NCBI GenBank assembly: GCA_017503575.1
Contig: JAFVSV010000053.1
Coordinates: 31,906-95,905, forward strand
DNA from: Alistipes sp.
Lineage (GTDB): Bacteria > Bacteroidota > Bacteroidia > Bacteroidales > Rikenellaceae
Length of the DNA: 64,000 nucleotides
Reading direction: 5' to 3'
This document shows positions 9,826 through 18,467 of this stretch, in pieces; the stretch's first letter is position 1, and each line of letters opens with the position of its first letter. The position numbers and the translations under genes are program-made. Under the pieces are notes generated by a model. The model was not told where the DNA came from, searched no databases, and worked only from the letters and a program-made list of their open reading frames with translations.

Positions 9826-10287
9826 ATGAGACTATTTAGACTTACTCTGTTGGCTACCATAGCCCTTATGACAACCCTCGCATCGTGCGAAAAGCCTGTG
9901 CCTATCGAGGATAATAGACAACCCGAGATAGAGGTAACCGACGAGGCGATAGATGGCTGCTGGCAGTTAACACACCTCAACGGTGCGGAGGCACACGACG
10001 GTGCGGAGCTATATATAGACTTTGATGCCAAGGAGCACCGCTACGAGATGTGGGATAACATCGGCTCGATGTATTTAGTTCAGACCACTGGCTCCTACAC
10101 CATCACCAAAGAGGAGGATGGCTCGTATACCATGTCTGGCACCTACGACAATGGCGTTGGCGACTGGAACGAGGAGTATCGCGTTGTGATGCTCCCTGGT
10201 GAGCGCATGCAGTGGTGGTCGCGCTCGACAAACACTTGCCTCCAGTTTGTATTTGCAGCGGAGATACCCGAAGAATTTTACAAATAA
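9826..10287 (+). CDS. Small lipocalin-like lipoprotein
   Basis: This is a 153-residue lipoprotein with signal MRLFRLTLLATIALMTTLASC followed by EKPVPIED. Mature residues about 38-150 have the layout of lipocalin-like small beta barrels of Bacteroidetes: GCWQLTHLNG at the start of strand A, then alternating strands, SYTITKEEDGSYTMSG in the middle and a hydrophobic end. Such domains are assigned small-molecule binding only by fold. It lies between the DUF1573 gene (2 nt) and the large repeat lipoprotein (12 nt), so it is part of the same transcription unit. Confidence 0.7.
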   Translation: MRLFRLTLLATIALMTTLASCEKPVPIEDNRQPEIEVTDEAIDGCWQLTHLNGAEAHDGAELYIDFDAKEHRYEMWDNIGSMYLVQTTGSYTITKEEDGSYTMSGTYDNGVGDWNEEYRVVMLPGERMQWWSRSTNTCLQFVFAAEIPEEFYK

Positions 10288-10299
10288 TACATTAATACC

Positions 10300-12729
10300 A
10301 TGAAACTAAATCAGTTATTAGCTACATTTATGGTAGCTATCGTTGCTCTTACTGCAGTAAGTTGCGACAAGGAGCCCGCGGAGCCTCCCGTTAACAAGTC
10401 AACAATCGGCATCATGGAGCCAGAGTTCGATGCCGAGACCATGGCCGTAAAGGTTATGATCGCCCCATCGACAGACGCTACGGCGTGGTACTGGAGAGTT
10501 GAGGGCGGCTCGGATGCTCTCGACGAGGCATTCACCAAGGTAGAGGGCGCCGCAGCCCAGGAGGTTGAGTTCACTGCAGTCTACGGCGTGGAGTACACAA
10601 TCAAGGCCTATGCCGAGAATAAGGCTGGCCAGAGCGATATGGCCGAGAAGAAGTTCTGCGCTATGCCCGAGGGCGAGGTAACTATCTCAATTGGCGAGGT
10701 TACGCTCAACGATGATGACACGGTAGAGGTCACAATCTACCCCTCGAAGGCTGTAACCGCTTGGTACTGGGCTGCCAACATGAAGGATAGCGAGAAGGGC
10801 GAGTACACCAAGGTAGAGGGTAATGCCGAGCAGACCATCACCCTACCCTACGAGTGGAACATGACATACGAGCTATCGGTATATGCCGAGTGTGGCGAGA
10901 TTAAGAGCGAGGAGGCTACCAAGGAGTACTGCTTCGAGCTTACAATACCCACTATCAGCGTATCGAAGCCACAGTTCGACGAGGCAAATATGGAGGTTAC
11001 GTTCGTGGTGACACCATCGAAGGATACACACCACTGGTTCTGGAGCGTCAATGATGAGGTCACAAGAGTAGAGGGCGCAGAGAAGGCGAGCATCAGCTAC
11101 AATGTGGAGTACAACACTGCATACACCTTCAAGTTTGAGGCTGCAAACAAGGCAGATGTTGCGCATGAGAGCCCTACGGTAGTTGAGTTCTATGTTATTG
11201 AGCCTGTAGCAGAGATTGCTATCGAGAACCTTACAGCATATACGCTCGACGCCGTTGTTACGAAGAAGGAGCACTGCGTGCGCTATGTAGCAGGTGCAGT
11301 ACACACCTCGGCATACGACCGCAATCTATTTATCGAGCAGGCGCAGTCGTCGCTCGACCCCGATCCAAGCTACCCATTTGCTATCTTTAACTCGGCTACC
11401 GAGAGCCGCATATTCTCGGAGCAGAACTTGTTGCGCAACTCACGCACCGACAGCAACGAGAACGCAGGTATCACGCTTATCCCTGGCATATCGTTCACCA
11501 TCGCAGTATATGGCGAGGACAAGGATGGCAACTACACCGTAACAACCAAGGAGGTGGTAATCCCCGCAGCAGAGATTAACGGCAATGTAGGCATCGCTAT
11601 CGAGATGGGCGAGATTACCGAGACATCGGCATTTGCAACAGTAACTGCAGAGGAGCCATGCAAGGTGCTTATCGGCCTCGTAGACCCCGCAATCGCTGGT
11701 ACTGACACCGACAATCCATTCTCGTTCGATGACGCAACGGACGAGGAGATTAAGAACTTCATTGCCACCACAGCAGTGGCCGTACCAATGGTATATACCG
11801 AGCCTATCACTCGCATGCTCGATGACCGTCTCGAGATTGGTCACGAGTACTACGCCTACGCCATAGCCATCAAGGATGGTAAGATTGGCGAGGTGGCATA
11901 CACCACATTTACCACAAAGCGTCCATCGCTTACGGGCGTAGCCAAGATTACTGCCGCTACAATCGAGGCACAGACATCACACGAGACACTCACCGTCAAG
12001 CTCACCCCAGACAGCAACGCTACGAAGGTACGCCTCTACGCAGCACCTACGGCTGACCACGCAGCATACGCCGAAAACCTTGAGTATGTGATGGATGTCG
12101 ATGGTTACCATAACTACCGTGAGGAGTATGAAATCGTTGATGGCGTGGCTACGGCCGTCATCAACATCTACCACCCAGGCGACGACTACTACCTCTACGC
12201 ATCGGCCGTAGACTCAACGGGTCGTGCTGGCGAGATGGTATGCGTGGCACGCATGGCAGGATACGACACCGACTACTACACAACAATCGAGGAGATTGTC
12301 GACGAAGGCGCACTCAGCTATGATGGTACAGGCACAGCGACGCTTACCGCATCGGATATCAGCGAGGCTGACGAGCGTGTTAGTGTGACACTAACTGCCA
12401 CTATGTTCAGCTCAAATGTCGACAAGGTGTGGTTTATGCGTCTTGCAAGCTGCAAGATAGATGATATCGAGAGCCGTGTGAAGACAAATCTTGAGGAGTA
12501 TGCCGAGACAGGCAAGGTTAAGGGCTCGGTAAAGATTGTAAAGGAGGGCTGGGCGTATAAGTATGTCGACGACCTCGAGAACTCGTTTGACCCCAAGTAC
12601 GAGGCACTATTGAAGTATGGCGACTCGTATGGTGGTGACATTGTCGTGATGGTCATCCTCGACACCGATGGCAAGATAAACATCCACAGCTACTTTGCTG
12701 GTGGTATAGGTGTTGTTGAGATGGAGTAA
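10300..12729 (+). CDS. Large lipoprotein with WYW-motif beta repeats
   Basis: This is an 809-residue lipoprotein (signal MKLNQLLATFMVAIVALTAVSC, then DKEPAEP). The N-terminal third holds three related repeats of about 90 residues, each with a PS-x(5)-W-Y/F-W core: AWYWRVEGG, AWYWAANMK and HWFWSVNDE, followed by a TKVEG or TRVEG strand. The remainder has fibronectin-III-like units (LEIGHEYYAYAIAIKDG; DDYYLYASAVDSTGRAG) and a terminal mixed domain. No enzyme motif is visible. It is the last gene of the block, 12 nt after the lipocalin-like gene, and is followed by a strong hairpin terminator. A surface-structural or ligand-binding role is inferred. Confidence 0.75.
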   Translation: MKLNQLLATFMVAIVALTAVSCDKEPAEPPVNKSTIGIMEPEFDAETMAVKVMIAPSTDATAWYWRVEGGSDALDEAFTKVEGAAAQEVEFTAVYGVEYTIKAYAENKAGQSDMAEKKFCAMPEGEVTISIGEVTLNDDDTVEVTIYPSKAVTAWYWAANMKDSEKGEYTKVEGNAEQTITLPYEWNMTYELSVYAECGEIKSEEATKEYCFELTIPTISVSKPQFDEANMEVTFVVTPSKDTHHWFWSVNDEVTRVEGAEKASISYNVEYNTAYTFKFEAANKADVAHESPTVVEFYVIEPVAEIAIENLTAYTLDAVVTKKEHCVRYVAGAVHTSAYDRNLFIEQAQSSLDPDPSYPFAIFNSATESRIFSEQNLLRNSRTDSNENAGITLIPGISFTIAVYGEDKDGNYTVTTKEVVIPAAEINGNVGIAIEMGEITETSAFATVTAEEPCKVLIGLVDPAIAGTDTDNPFSFDDATDEEIKNFIATTAVAVPMVYTEPITRMLDDRLEIGHEYYAYAIAIKDGKIGEVAYTTFTTKRPSLTGVAKITAATIEAQTSHETLTVKLTPDSNATKVRLYAAPTADHAAYAENLEYVMDVDGYHNYREEYEIVDGVATAVINIYHPGDDYYLYASAVDSTGRAGEMVCVARMAGYDTDYYTTIEEIVDEGALSYDGTGTATLTASDISEADERVSVTLTATMFSSNVDKVWFMRLASCKIDDIESRVKTNLEEYAETGKVKGSVKIVKEGWAYKYVDDLENSFDPKYEALLKYGDSYGGDIVVMVILDTDGKINIHSYFAGGIGVVEME

Positions 12730-12741
12730 CGACACACAAAA

Positions 12742-12780
12742 CAAATAGTGCCCGAGGATAAACTCCTTGGGCACTATTTG
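12742..12780. terminator. Bidirectional hairpin terminator
   Basis: Arms 12742-12757 and 12765-12780 pair over 16 bp with one G-U and a 7-nt loop, followed by TTTT on the plus strand. It separates the convergent lipoprotein block and the 12797 gene. Confidence 0.85.
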
Positions 12781-12796
12781 TTTTATCTACCAACGC

Positions 12797-14995
12797 CTAC
12801 CACCAATGCTTATCTAAACAATGGCCATCGTAGTCGTTGAGATGGTCACACTGCGTCCTCACGATATCACCATAGTAGGTATCTGGATAGTCGAGGGCAA
12901 CGGTGCGGAAGTTGCCGAACATATAGTGCATCTCGGCAGCCAACTCCCTATCATCAATAATTGATAGCGCCTCCTGAACCATAGCGTTAGCCTTGCCAAT
13001 AGTCGCCTTCGTATGCGCATCGCTCCACCATGAGTGTGTATCGTATGTGTGGGGGACATAGCCATCGTAGTAGTGGGTAAGCTCCCAGCAACGCGTAAAT
13101 GAGTTCTTGAGGCCTATGGCATAGCGTATCATATAACGCGCACGCACATTACTATTTGTAGCATTATCCATGGCACGCTCCAACGATGCCATCTCGCGAG
13201 CGAAGTCGAGACGGAAGTCGCCCGAGGTCTTGCGTACTCTCTCGAACTCGAAGGGGTCGTACTTCTGCGATACGTTCAGCCCGTAGTTGCTATAATAGTA
13301 GTCCACCTCATTCAGATAGTGCTCCGCCTCGGCATAGCGCATATTACGCAAGCAGTGCGTACCAGCAATGTCGTAGAGGAAGTCTCTATCCAAGTATGAG
13401 CCACGATTTAGTAGACGCTCAAGTTCTCCATTAGGAGTGTTTGCGCCTTCGACATAGGCGAGCACATCATCAATATCCGAAGTGTCGACAACCGAGAAGA
13501 AGAAGGTGCTATAATCCAAAGCATTGAAGCCATAGATAAAGTGACGATAGTCATTCAGCGTATCATAGCCCATGTCTATCCACTCGTAGTTATCGCTATC
13601 GTAGTAACTCTCATGGATAGAGGTGTTTGGTCTGAGAAGGAAATAGCTCGAGTAGTTGGCTAACTGCAAGGCACGAACACCATTGCCAGCCTCCTGATAT
13701 CGCGGAACGAGAATCTCGTTGATTAGATACTGCATAGAGCTCTTCCAGTAGTAGAGACCCGTAGGGAAGACATAGAAGCTAACGGAGCTTGTATAGTTCA
13801 TGTCCACACCATCAATATAGGCATAGTTCTTCTCCTCGAGCCATGTGAGCTGCTTGAGAAGTCGCTGTTCATACCTCTTGTCGAGCTTTGCAGTATGGGC
13901 ATCAATGATGATACGCAACACCTCAATAGACTCGCTCATAAAGGGTGACTTGTGAGAGTGCTCGGCGAGCATAAGAGTCCTATCGGCATCGTACAAACGA
14001 CCCTCAAGATAGTAGATATATGCCGCCGTATAGTACCATATTGCAACATCACGGCCCTCCGAGGCGAGGCGCAACGACATATCTAACAGCTCACGAGAGT
14101 TATTGCTAAGCACATGGTTCTCATAGCCATTCTCTCTAAAGAAGATAGGCCCCTCCTCCTCGTAGACGATATTTACAACTCGCTCTAATATGGTGGGGTT
14201 ATTTGGGTTGTTTCTATATAGTCGCTCCAAAAGTTCCACCTTGCTTATATCCAGACCCTCGAGCTGGGCGATATAGAGTATAGAGTTGATATCGCCAGCC
14301 TCGGCATACATATCGATAGCCTTGTCGACCTCGCCCGTATGATACAACGCGCCAGCGATATAGAGATAGGCGTGGCGGCGCATAGTATCCTCCATAGGAC
14401 GGCTCTCAAACTCGCGCTCCCACAGCTCGATACACTCGTCGTAGCGGCATAGCGTATACATGGCACGCATAGCCTGAAGCATATAGCGCGAGCGTAGACG
14501 CTCGTCCTTCGTGTTCAACGACACGTCGATAATCTCCTCGAGCGTCATAGGGCCACCAACCTTCATCGTGGGATAGTACCACAAAGAGTTATAACTGAAA
14601 CGCACAAACTCGTTACGCTTCGCCAAGAGTAGAAACTCCATGATAGCGGGGTCGTTCTCCTTAATCCAACGGGCAAACATATTGCTACCCGTATAATGCT
14701 CCACAGCACACAGCGCTTCATACTCCTCGAGGGTCATCGAGTACACCACCCTCTCTATATCGTCGATAGGTATGTCGAGGGATGTCATCTGCTGCCAGTC
14801 GCGAAGATTGGCCATCTTCTTCGACTCTACGGCACTCTCATCAATCTGCTCTACACGGTACAACGCTGGGCTCGAGCAATAGTACCATGGGTAGTAACAG
14901 GCACGGCCTATCTCGGGTAGTAGCAGCAAGCTAATTACGGCTAAAAATCTGAGTAATCTCATCGTCGGTATAGTTTTTAAGTTCTTCATCATCAA
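12797..14995 (-). CDS. Secreted TPR-like protein of unknown function
   Basis: This protein has 732 residues from the first Met, or 721 from an internal Met at 14962 (MRLLRFLAVISLLLLPEIG), which gives the neater signal peptide. The mature protein begins with an unusual CYYPWYYC motif. The body is mostly helical and rich in Tyr, Arg and acidic residues; segments such as LYIAGALYHTGEVDKAIDMY look like tetratricopeptide repeats between about residues 190 and 350. I recognise no catalytic motif. The gene overlaps the end of the upstream gene by 32-65 nt, so the two are surely co-transcribed and perhaps translationally coupled. Confidence 0.62.
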   Translation of the reverse strand: MMMKNLKTIPTMRLLRFLAVISLLLLPEIGRACYYPWYYCSSPALYRVEQIDESAVESKKMANLRDWQQMTSLDIPIDDIERVVYSMTLEEYEALCAVEHYTGSNMFARWIKENDPAIMEFLLLAKRNEFVRFSYNSLWYYPTMKVGGPMTLEEIIDVSLNTKDERLRSRYMLQAMRAMYTLCRYDECIELWEREFESRPMEDTMRRHAYLYIAGALYHTGEVDKAIDMYAEAGDINSILYIAQLEGLDISKVELLERLYRNNPNNPTILERVVNIVYEEEGPIFFRENGYENHVLSNNSRELLDMSLRLASEGRDVAIWYYTAAYIYYLEGRLYDADRTLMLAEHSHKSPFMSESIEVLRIIIDAHTAKLDKRYEQRLLKQLTWLEEKNYAYIDGVDMNYTSSVSFYVFPTGLYYWKSSMQYLINEILVPRYQEAGNGVRALQLANYSSYFLLRPNTSIHESYYDSDNYEWIDMGYDTLNDYRHFIYGFNALDYSTFFFSVVDTSDIDDVLAYVEGANTPNGELERLLNRGSYLDRDFLYDIAGTHCLRNMRYAEAEHYLNEVDYYYSNYGLNVSQKYDPFEFERVRKTSGDFRLDFAREMASLERAMDNATNSNVRARYMIRYAIGLKNSFTRCWELTHYYDGYVPHTYDTHSWWSDAHTKATIGKANAMVQEALSIIDDRELAAEMHYMFGNFRTVALDYPDTYYGDIVRTQCDHLNDYDGHCLDKHWW

Positions 14996-15953
14996 GGTGA
15001 TATATTATATTGGACTGATAGACACCACCGAGGTTCTCCTCAACCCACGACTTCACGGTGAGCACCTCCTCAACCGTGGGACGCTCCACACGTAGAGTCT
15101 CGCCCTCGCCCAAGGTGGCTGACGCAGGGTCCGACACGATAGAGTGGAACTCACCGTCGCGGAACTTAACGCCCCAGCCGAAGGTGGGATAGGCGTAGTC
15201 CAACGGCATGCGGTCATCCATATAGGTAATACGACGCAGGTAGGGCATAACATCGGTGATGTCGAGTATCGAGTTACGCGTCGAGGGGTTCTTGATAGCT
15301 CCCGTATTATAGAGCATCAGCACGCCACGGTCGGCAATAGGCCAATAGTCATCGTCAAGTTGGTGTAGGCGGATGGTGATACTCAGCTCCTTATCGAGCG
15401 TATGGAGGTAACTATGCGCATGGTCCGTGAGCGCGGTGTATATATCGATGGTAGACTCCGTCCAGTCGCAGTCGAACTGCACCTCGCGTATCTCGCCACA
15501 CTCGTTATAGGAGACCATGGCAAGGAGTCTATCCACAATCATCTCGGCATACGCGCACTCATAACCCTCCATCAGGCGTAGCGCCTCGAGAGTGATATAT
15601 ACCGTGGGCACAACCTCGACACCCTCGGGAATTGAGGCGTCAAAGCGGGTGGTGGCAATGGGTGCTGGCACCACATTGTACGGTTCAATGCTATCCTTGA
15701 CACACGCCACATCAAACATCTTGATATAGAGGCGTCCGATGTCGTGTCTCTCGATAAAGGCGAGCTCCTCAGCCGAGGGATTGAATACCGTCTTCCAGTG
15801 GTAGATGGCATTTGTTGGGTTTTCGTGCTGCTGCACGCTGATAGCCCCACCGCCACTATCAACATGACGGCTCGAACTCATCAGCAGCAGGATTACAACA
15901 GCACTCACAAAGTAGAATAGTCGTTGTCTCATAGCATTATTGTTTATGTTCAT
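14931..15953 (-). CDS. Exported protein, possible TIM-barrel fold
   Basis: This is a 340-residue protein with an N-terminal signal or anchor (MRQRLFYFVSAVVILLLMSS, from an internal Met at 15932; another Met is 7 codons earlier). The mature part begins IYHWKTVFNPSAEEL and alternates short strands with helices. Motifs such as EVQFDCDWTEST, ITIRLHQL, LMLYNTGA and YAYPTFGWGVKFR sit where barrel strands would end, which recalls glycoside-hydrolase-like TIM barrels. This is an inference and I cannot name the family. It is upstream of, and overlaps, the TPR-like gene; the pair probably works together at the cell envelope. Confidence 0.6.
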   Translation of the reverse strand: MNINNNAMRQRLFYFVSAVVILLLMSSSRHVDSGGGAISVQQHENPTNAIYHWKTVFNPSAEELAFIERHDIGRLYIKMFDVACVKDSIEPYNVVPAPIATTRFDASIPEGVEVVPTVYITLEALRLMEGYECAYAEMIVDRLLAMVSYNECGEIREVQFDCDWTESTIDIYTALTDHAHSYLHTLDKELSITIRLHQLDDDYWPIADRGVLMLYNTGAIKNPSTRNSILDITDVMPYLRRITYMDDRMPLDYAYPTFGWGVKFRDGEFHSIVSDPASATLGEGETLRVERPTVEEVLTVKSWVEENLGGVYQSNIIYHLDDEELKNYTDDEITQIFSRN

Positions 15954-16019
15954 TATACACGTTATATATCAATGAGGGGGCGAAGCGCATAAATCTATCA
16001 CCACGCTACACATTAACAC

Positions 16020-16055
16020 GAAACAAGGTCTCCACAGCCGAAGCATATAGAGACC
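16020..16055 (-). terminator. Weak terminator-like hairpin after argR
   Basis: GGTCTC at 16027-16032 pairs with GAGACC at 16050-16055 around a 17-nt loop, and the minus strand continues TTGTTTC. It lies about 37 nt past the argR stop. Confidence 0.4.
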
Positions 16056-16091
16056 CTCATATCTTACTGCGCTACCCGACGCATGACTCGT

Positions 16092-16589
16092 TTACAGAGT
16101 TCTAATCGAGGGGAAGAGCATATATAGTTGCTCCATAAGATGCTCCATATCGAACTCCTCACGGAGGATAAGGAGTATGGTATTATCACCAGCGATGGTG
16201 CCTAACACCTCATGTATACCAAGGTTGTCAATGGGCACCGATATGGCACTTGCATAACCCGGCTTCGTGTTTATAACACACATATTTCCCGAGAAGGCTA
16301 TACCAGTAATGTTATCCGATATGTTTGTCGAGATATGTCTATCACTATGGGTACTACTATTCGGCAGGACATATATATACCCACGCTCCTTGTGGGGAAT
16401 CTTGGCCACATGCATAGCCTTGAGGTCGCGTGACAGTGTCGACTGCGTAACATCTACACCACACTCCATAAGGCGCTGCAACAACTCCTCCTGCGAACAG
16501 ACAAACTCCGTACGAATAATCTTTCTAATCAGAGACTCACGATGAGCCTTCTGGCTCACACGCCCTCCCTTTGAATCGTTATATCTCAT
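16092..16589 (-). CDS. argR: Arginine repressor ArgR
   Basis: This is a 165-residue transcription regulator that senses L-arginine and controls arginine biosynthesis or catabolism genes. I chose the start MRYNDSKGG at 16589 because a good promoter box lies at 16629-16636, inside the longer open frame. Residues about 15-80 form the winged helix (IRKIIRTEFVCSQEELLQRL; VTQSTLSRDLKAMHV). The C-terminal hexamerisation and arginine-binding domain shows the conserved VLGTIAGDNTILLILR. It stands alone with no arg biosynthesis genes nearby, so it acts elsewhere in the genome. The promoter faces that of the 16909 lipoprotein gene, so the two are divergent. Confidence 0.93.
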   Translation of the reverse strand: MRYNDSKGGRVSQKAHRESLIRKIIRTEFVCSQEELLQRLMECGVDVTQSTLSRDLKAMHVAKIPHKERGYIYVLPNSSTHSDRHISTNISDNITGIAFSGNMCVINTKPGYASAISVPIDNLGIHEVLGTIAGDNTILLILREEFDMEHLMEQLYMLFPSIRTL

Positions 16590-16628
16590 AGCACACATAA
16601 GAGACCGATAATTGTCGGCTTCGGACAA

Positions 16629-16636
16629 CAAATGTA
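16629..16636 (-). promoter_or_regulatory. -7 promoter box for argR
   Basis: Read on the minus strand the box is TACATTTG (TAnnTTTG), with a TTG about 20 nt upstream. It lies 40 nt before the argR ATG at 16589. Confidence 0.65.
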
Positions 16637-16710
16637 GTAAAAAAGTGGAGACCGTGCAACACTTTAACAATAAATGTTCAAAATGAAACATAGTTTTTTA
16701 ATACTTGTCG

Positions 16711-16740
16711 TTGTATATACAAAATGTTTTACTACCTTTG
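16711..16740 (+). promoter_or_regulatory. -33/-7 promoter of the 16909 lipoprotein gene
   Basis: TTG at 16711-16713 and TACCTTTG at 16733-16740 are separated by 19 nt, the expected Bacteroidetes spacing. Transcription should begin near 16745, leaving a leader of about 165 nt. Confidence 0.75.
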
Positions 16741-16787
16741 TGGTCGAAATTATTGAGAATGTGTCGAGAAACAAGGGTGCGAACAAG

Positions 16788-16831
16788 GGACGGATTGAGG
16801 ACGGATTGAGGACGAGTTAGGAGAGGATTGG
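16788..16831 (+). repeat. Four 11-bp tandem units in a 5' leader
   Basis: The units GGACGGATTGA, GGACGGATTGA, GGACGAGTTAG and GAGAGGATTGG run back to back in the leader of the 16909 gene. Two are identical and two diverged. The purine-rich repeat could affect leader structure or vary in copy number. Confidence 0.7.
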
Positions 16832-16908
16832 CAGAGAAATAGGATAGGAACAATCGGCACATAATATACTGCAAATAAATAAATTGATATAATAAAACCA
16901 ATAACTAA

Positions 16909-18459
16909 ATGACTATGAGAAAACTATTTTCGATGATGTTTTTATCGCTTGTAGCTCTCTTTGCAGCAAGCTGTGAGCCATCACAAGAGGAGGGTGGCAC
17001 ATCGGGCATCACCTTCGAGTTCCAGAACGCAAAGACTACTGCGTCATCTGCCGAGGTACAGGTAATTCCTTCGGACGCCACGGTCAACTATGTTGCAGCA
17101 ATCGTTGAGAGCGCTACTATCGCCGATAAGAGCGATGCTGATATCATCACAGAGATGCTCGCTGCTGACGACCTTAAGCTTAAGAAGGGCCCTCAATATC
17201 TCTCAGCAAAGGGTCTTAAGGCTGGCACAGAGTATACTGCCATTGCATTTGCTGTAACCGAGACCAAGGCTATCGCACGCTACACCCTCACTACCGAGGC
17301 ATCGAGCAATCCTATACCAGCCGATGAGTTCGAGATTGAGATTGAGATTAAGGATATTAAGGCTACTTCAGCAACAGCCATTGCCAAGCCTAACAGCTCG
17401 GCAAACCGCTACTACTTCCGAGTGATTACCAAGATGGAGCTTGATGCTTTCGGCATCTACAACGATGACTACCAGATTTTTGAGTATATCATCGAGAACC
17501 CTAACTCTGGCGACTGGGTTACACAGGGTGAGACAACTCTTAACTGCCGTCTTGCAGCCGAGACCGACTATCTTGCCGTAGCCTTCAACTTTGAGAACTG
17601 GGAGGATATGCACAACCAGGCAGCCGAGATGAAGCTCTTCCGCAAGGCATTTACAACTCCTGAGGGCGAGCCAGTAGACCCCAACTCGTTGTTCATCACA
17701 GACAACCTCTCAACCACTCACACCAACTTCTCTTTGGATGTGACCCCAGCACTTGGCGAGGAGAAGCAGTGGACATACTACATCTGGACAAAGAGTTCAT
17801 ACGAGCAGACCTTGGCTACCGAGGCTAAGGCAAACATCGTTATGCGTAGCTATTTCGGTCTCAACAATATCGCTGTGGAGCAGGGCTATGGCTTTGGCGA
17901 CATCATCCAGACAGACAAGCTTGGCAAGAAGGGTTCAAATACCATTACAGCATACGAACCACTTCACAACAATACTGAGTATGTTGTGGTATTGTTCTAC
18001 GTAGACCCAACCATCACCGACCCAACAGAGGTATACGACTACAACTACGTTGCCGTAGAGTTCAAGACACTTGCTCCATCGGCAGATGCAGTAGCTACAC
18101 TTGAGGTATCAGAGCCTATTATCGTAAAGGATGGCTTCAGCTACAGCGTAAACTTTGTAGTTAAGACTAACGAGCACGCTACAGCCCTGCTTGCAGGCGC
18201 ACAGCTTTGGAATAACTATGAGTTTGAGAAGTACTGGGATCCTAACGACTGGTCACAGATTCAGGCATTCTTCATGTTCCGCAAGCCTGTTGGTGAGGAT
18301 ACCTTGGCAGCGGCAAAGAGTGCTGAGGGCGCTACAATCTCGTTCACAGGCTTCGAAAAGGAGGATTACGTATTCTTCTTCGAGGCACTCAACGCAGAGA
18401 ACACCGCAACACAGTTCGCCGTACGCGTAACTCCAGAGATGTTTGATAACGCACAGTAA
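16909..18459 (+). CDS. Fibronectin-III-like lipoprotein
   Basis: This is a 516-residue lipoprotein; the start is at 16909 or at MRKLFSMMFL two codons later. The lipobox is AASC, followed by EPSQEEGG, an acidic export-type tail. Residues about 30-130 and 140-245 look like paired Fn3-like sandwiches (GLKAGTEYTAIAFAVTETK; LAAETDYLAVAFNFENW). Two more units follow around 260-380 and 395-515. No catalytic motif is visible. It has its own promoter with a long leader and is followed after 8 nt by a second lipoprotein gene that shares the transcript. A surface-binding or structural role is inferred. Confidence 0.72.
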   Translation: MTMRKLFSMMFLSLVALFAASCEPSQEEGGTSGITFEFQNAKTTASSAEVQVIPSDATVNYVAAIVESATIADKSDADIITEMLAADDLKLKKGPQYLSAKGLKAGTEYTAIAFAVTETKAIARYTLTTEASSNPIPADEFEIEIEIKDIKATSATAIAKPNSSANRYYFRVITKMELDAFGIYNDDYQIFEYIIENPNSGDWVTQGETTLNCRLAAETDYLAVAFNFENWEDMHNQAAEMKLFRKAFTTPEGEPVDPNSLFITDNLSTTHTNFSLDVTPALGEEKQWTYYIWTKSSYEQTLATEAKANIVMRSYFGLNNIAVEQGYGFGDIIQTDKLGKKGSNTITAYEPLHNNTEYVVVLFYVDPTITDPTEVYDYNYVAVEFKTLAPSADAVATLEVSEPIIVKDGFSYSVNFVVKTNEHATALLAGAQLWNNYEFEKYWDPNDWSQIQAFFMFRKPVGEDTLAAAKSAEGATISFTGFEKEDYVFFFEALNAENTATQFAVRVTPEMFDNAQ

Positions 18460-18467
18460 TACAGACT

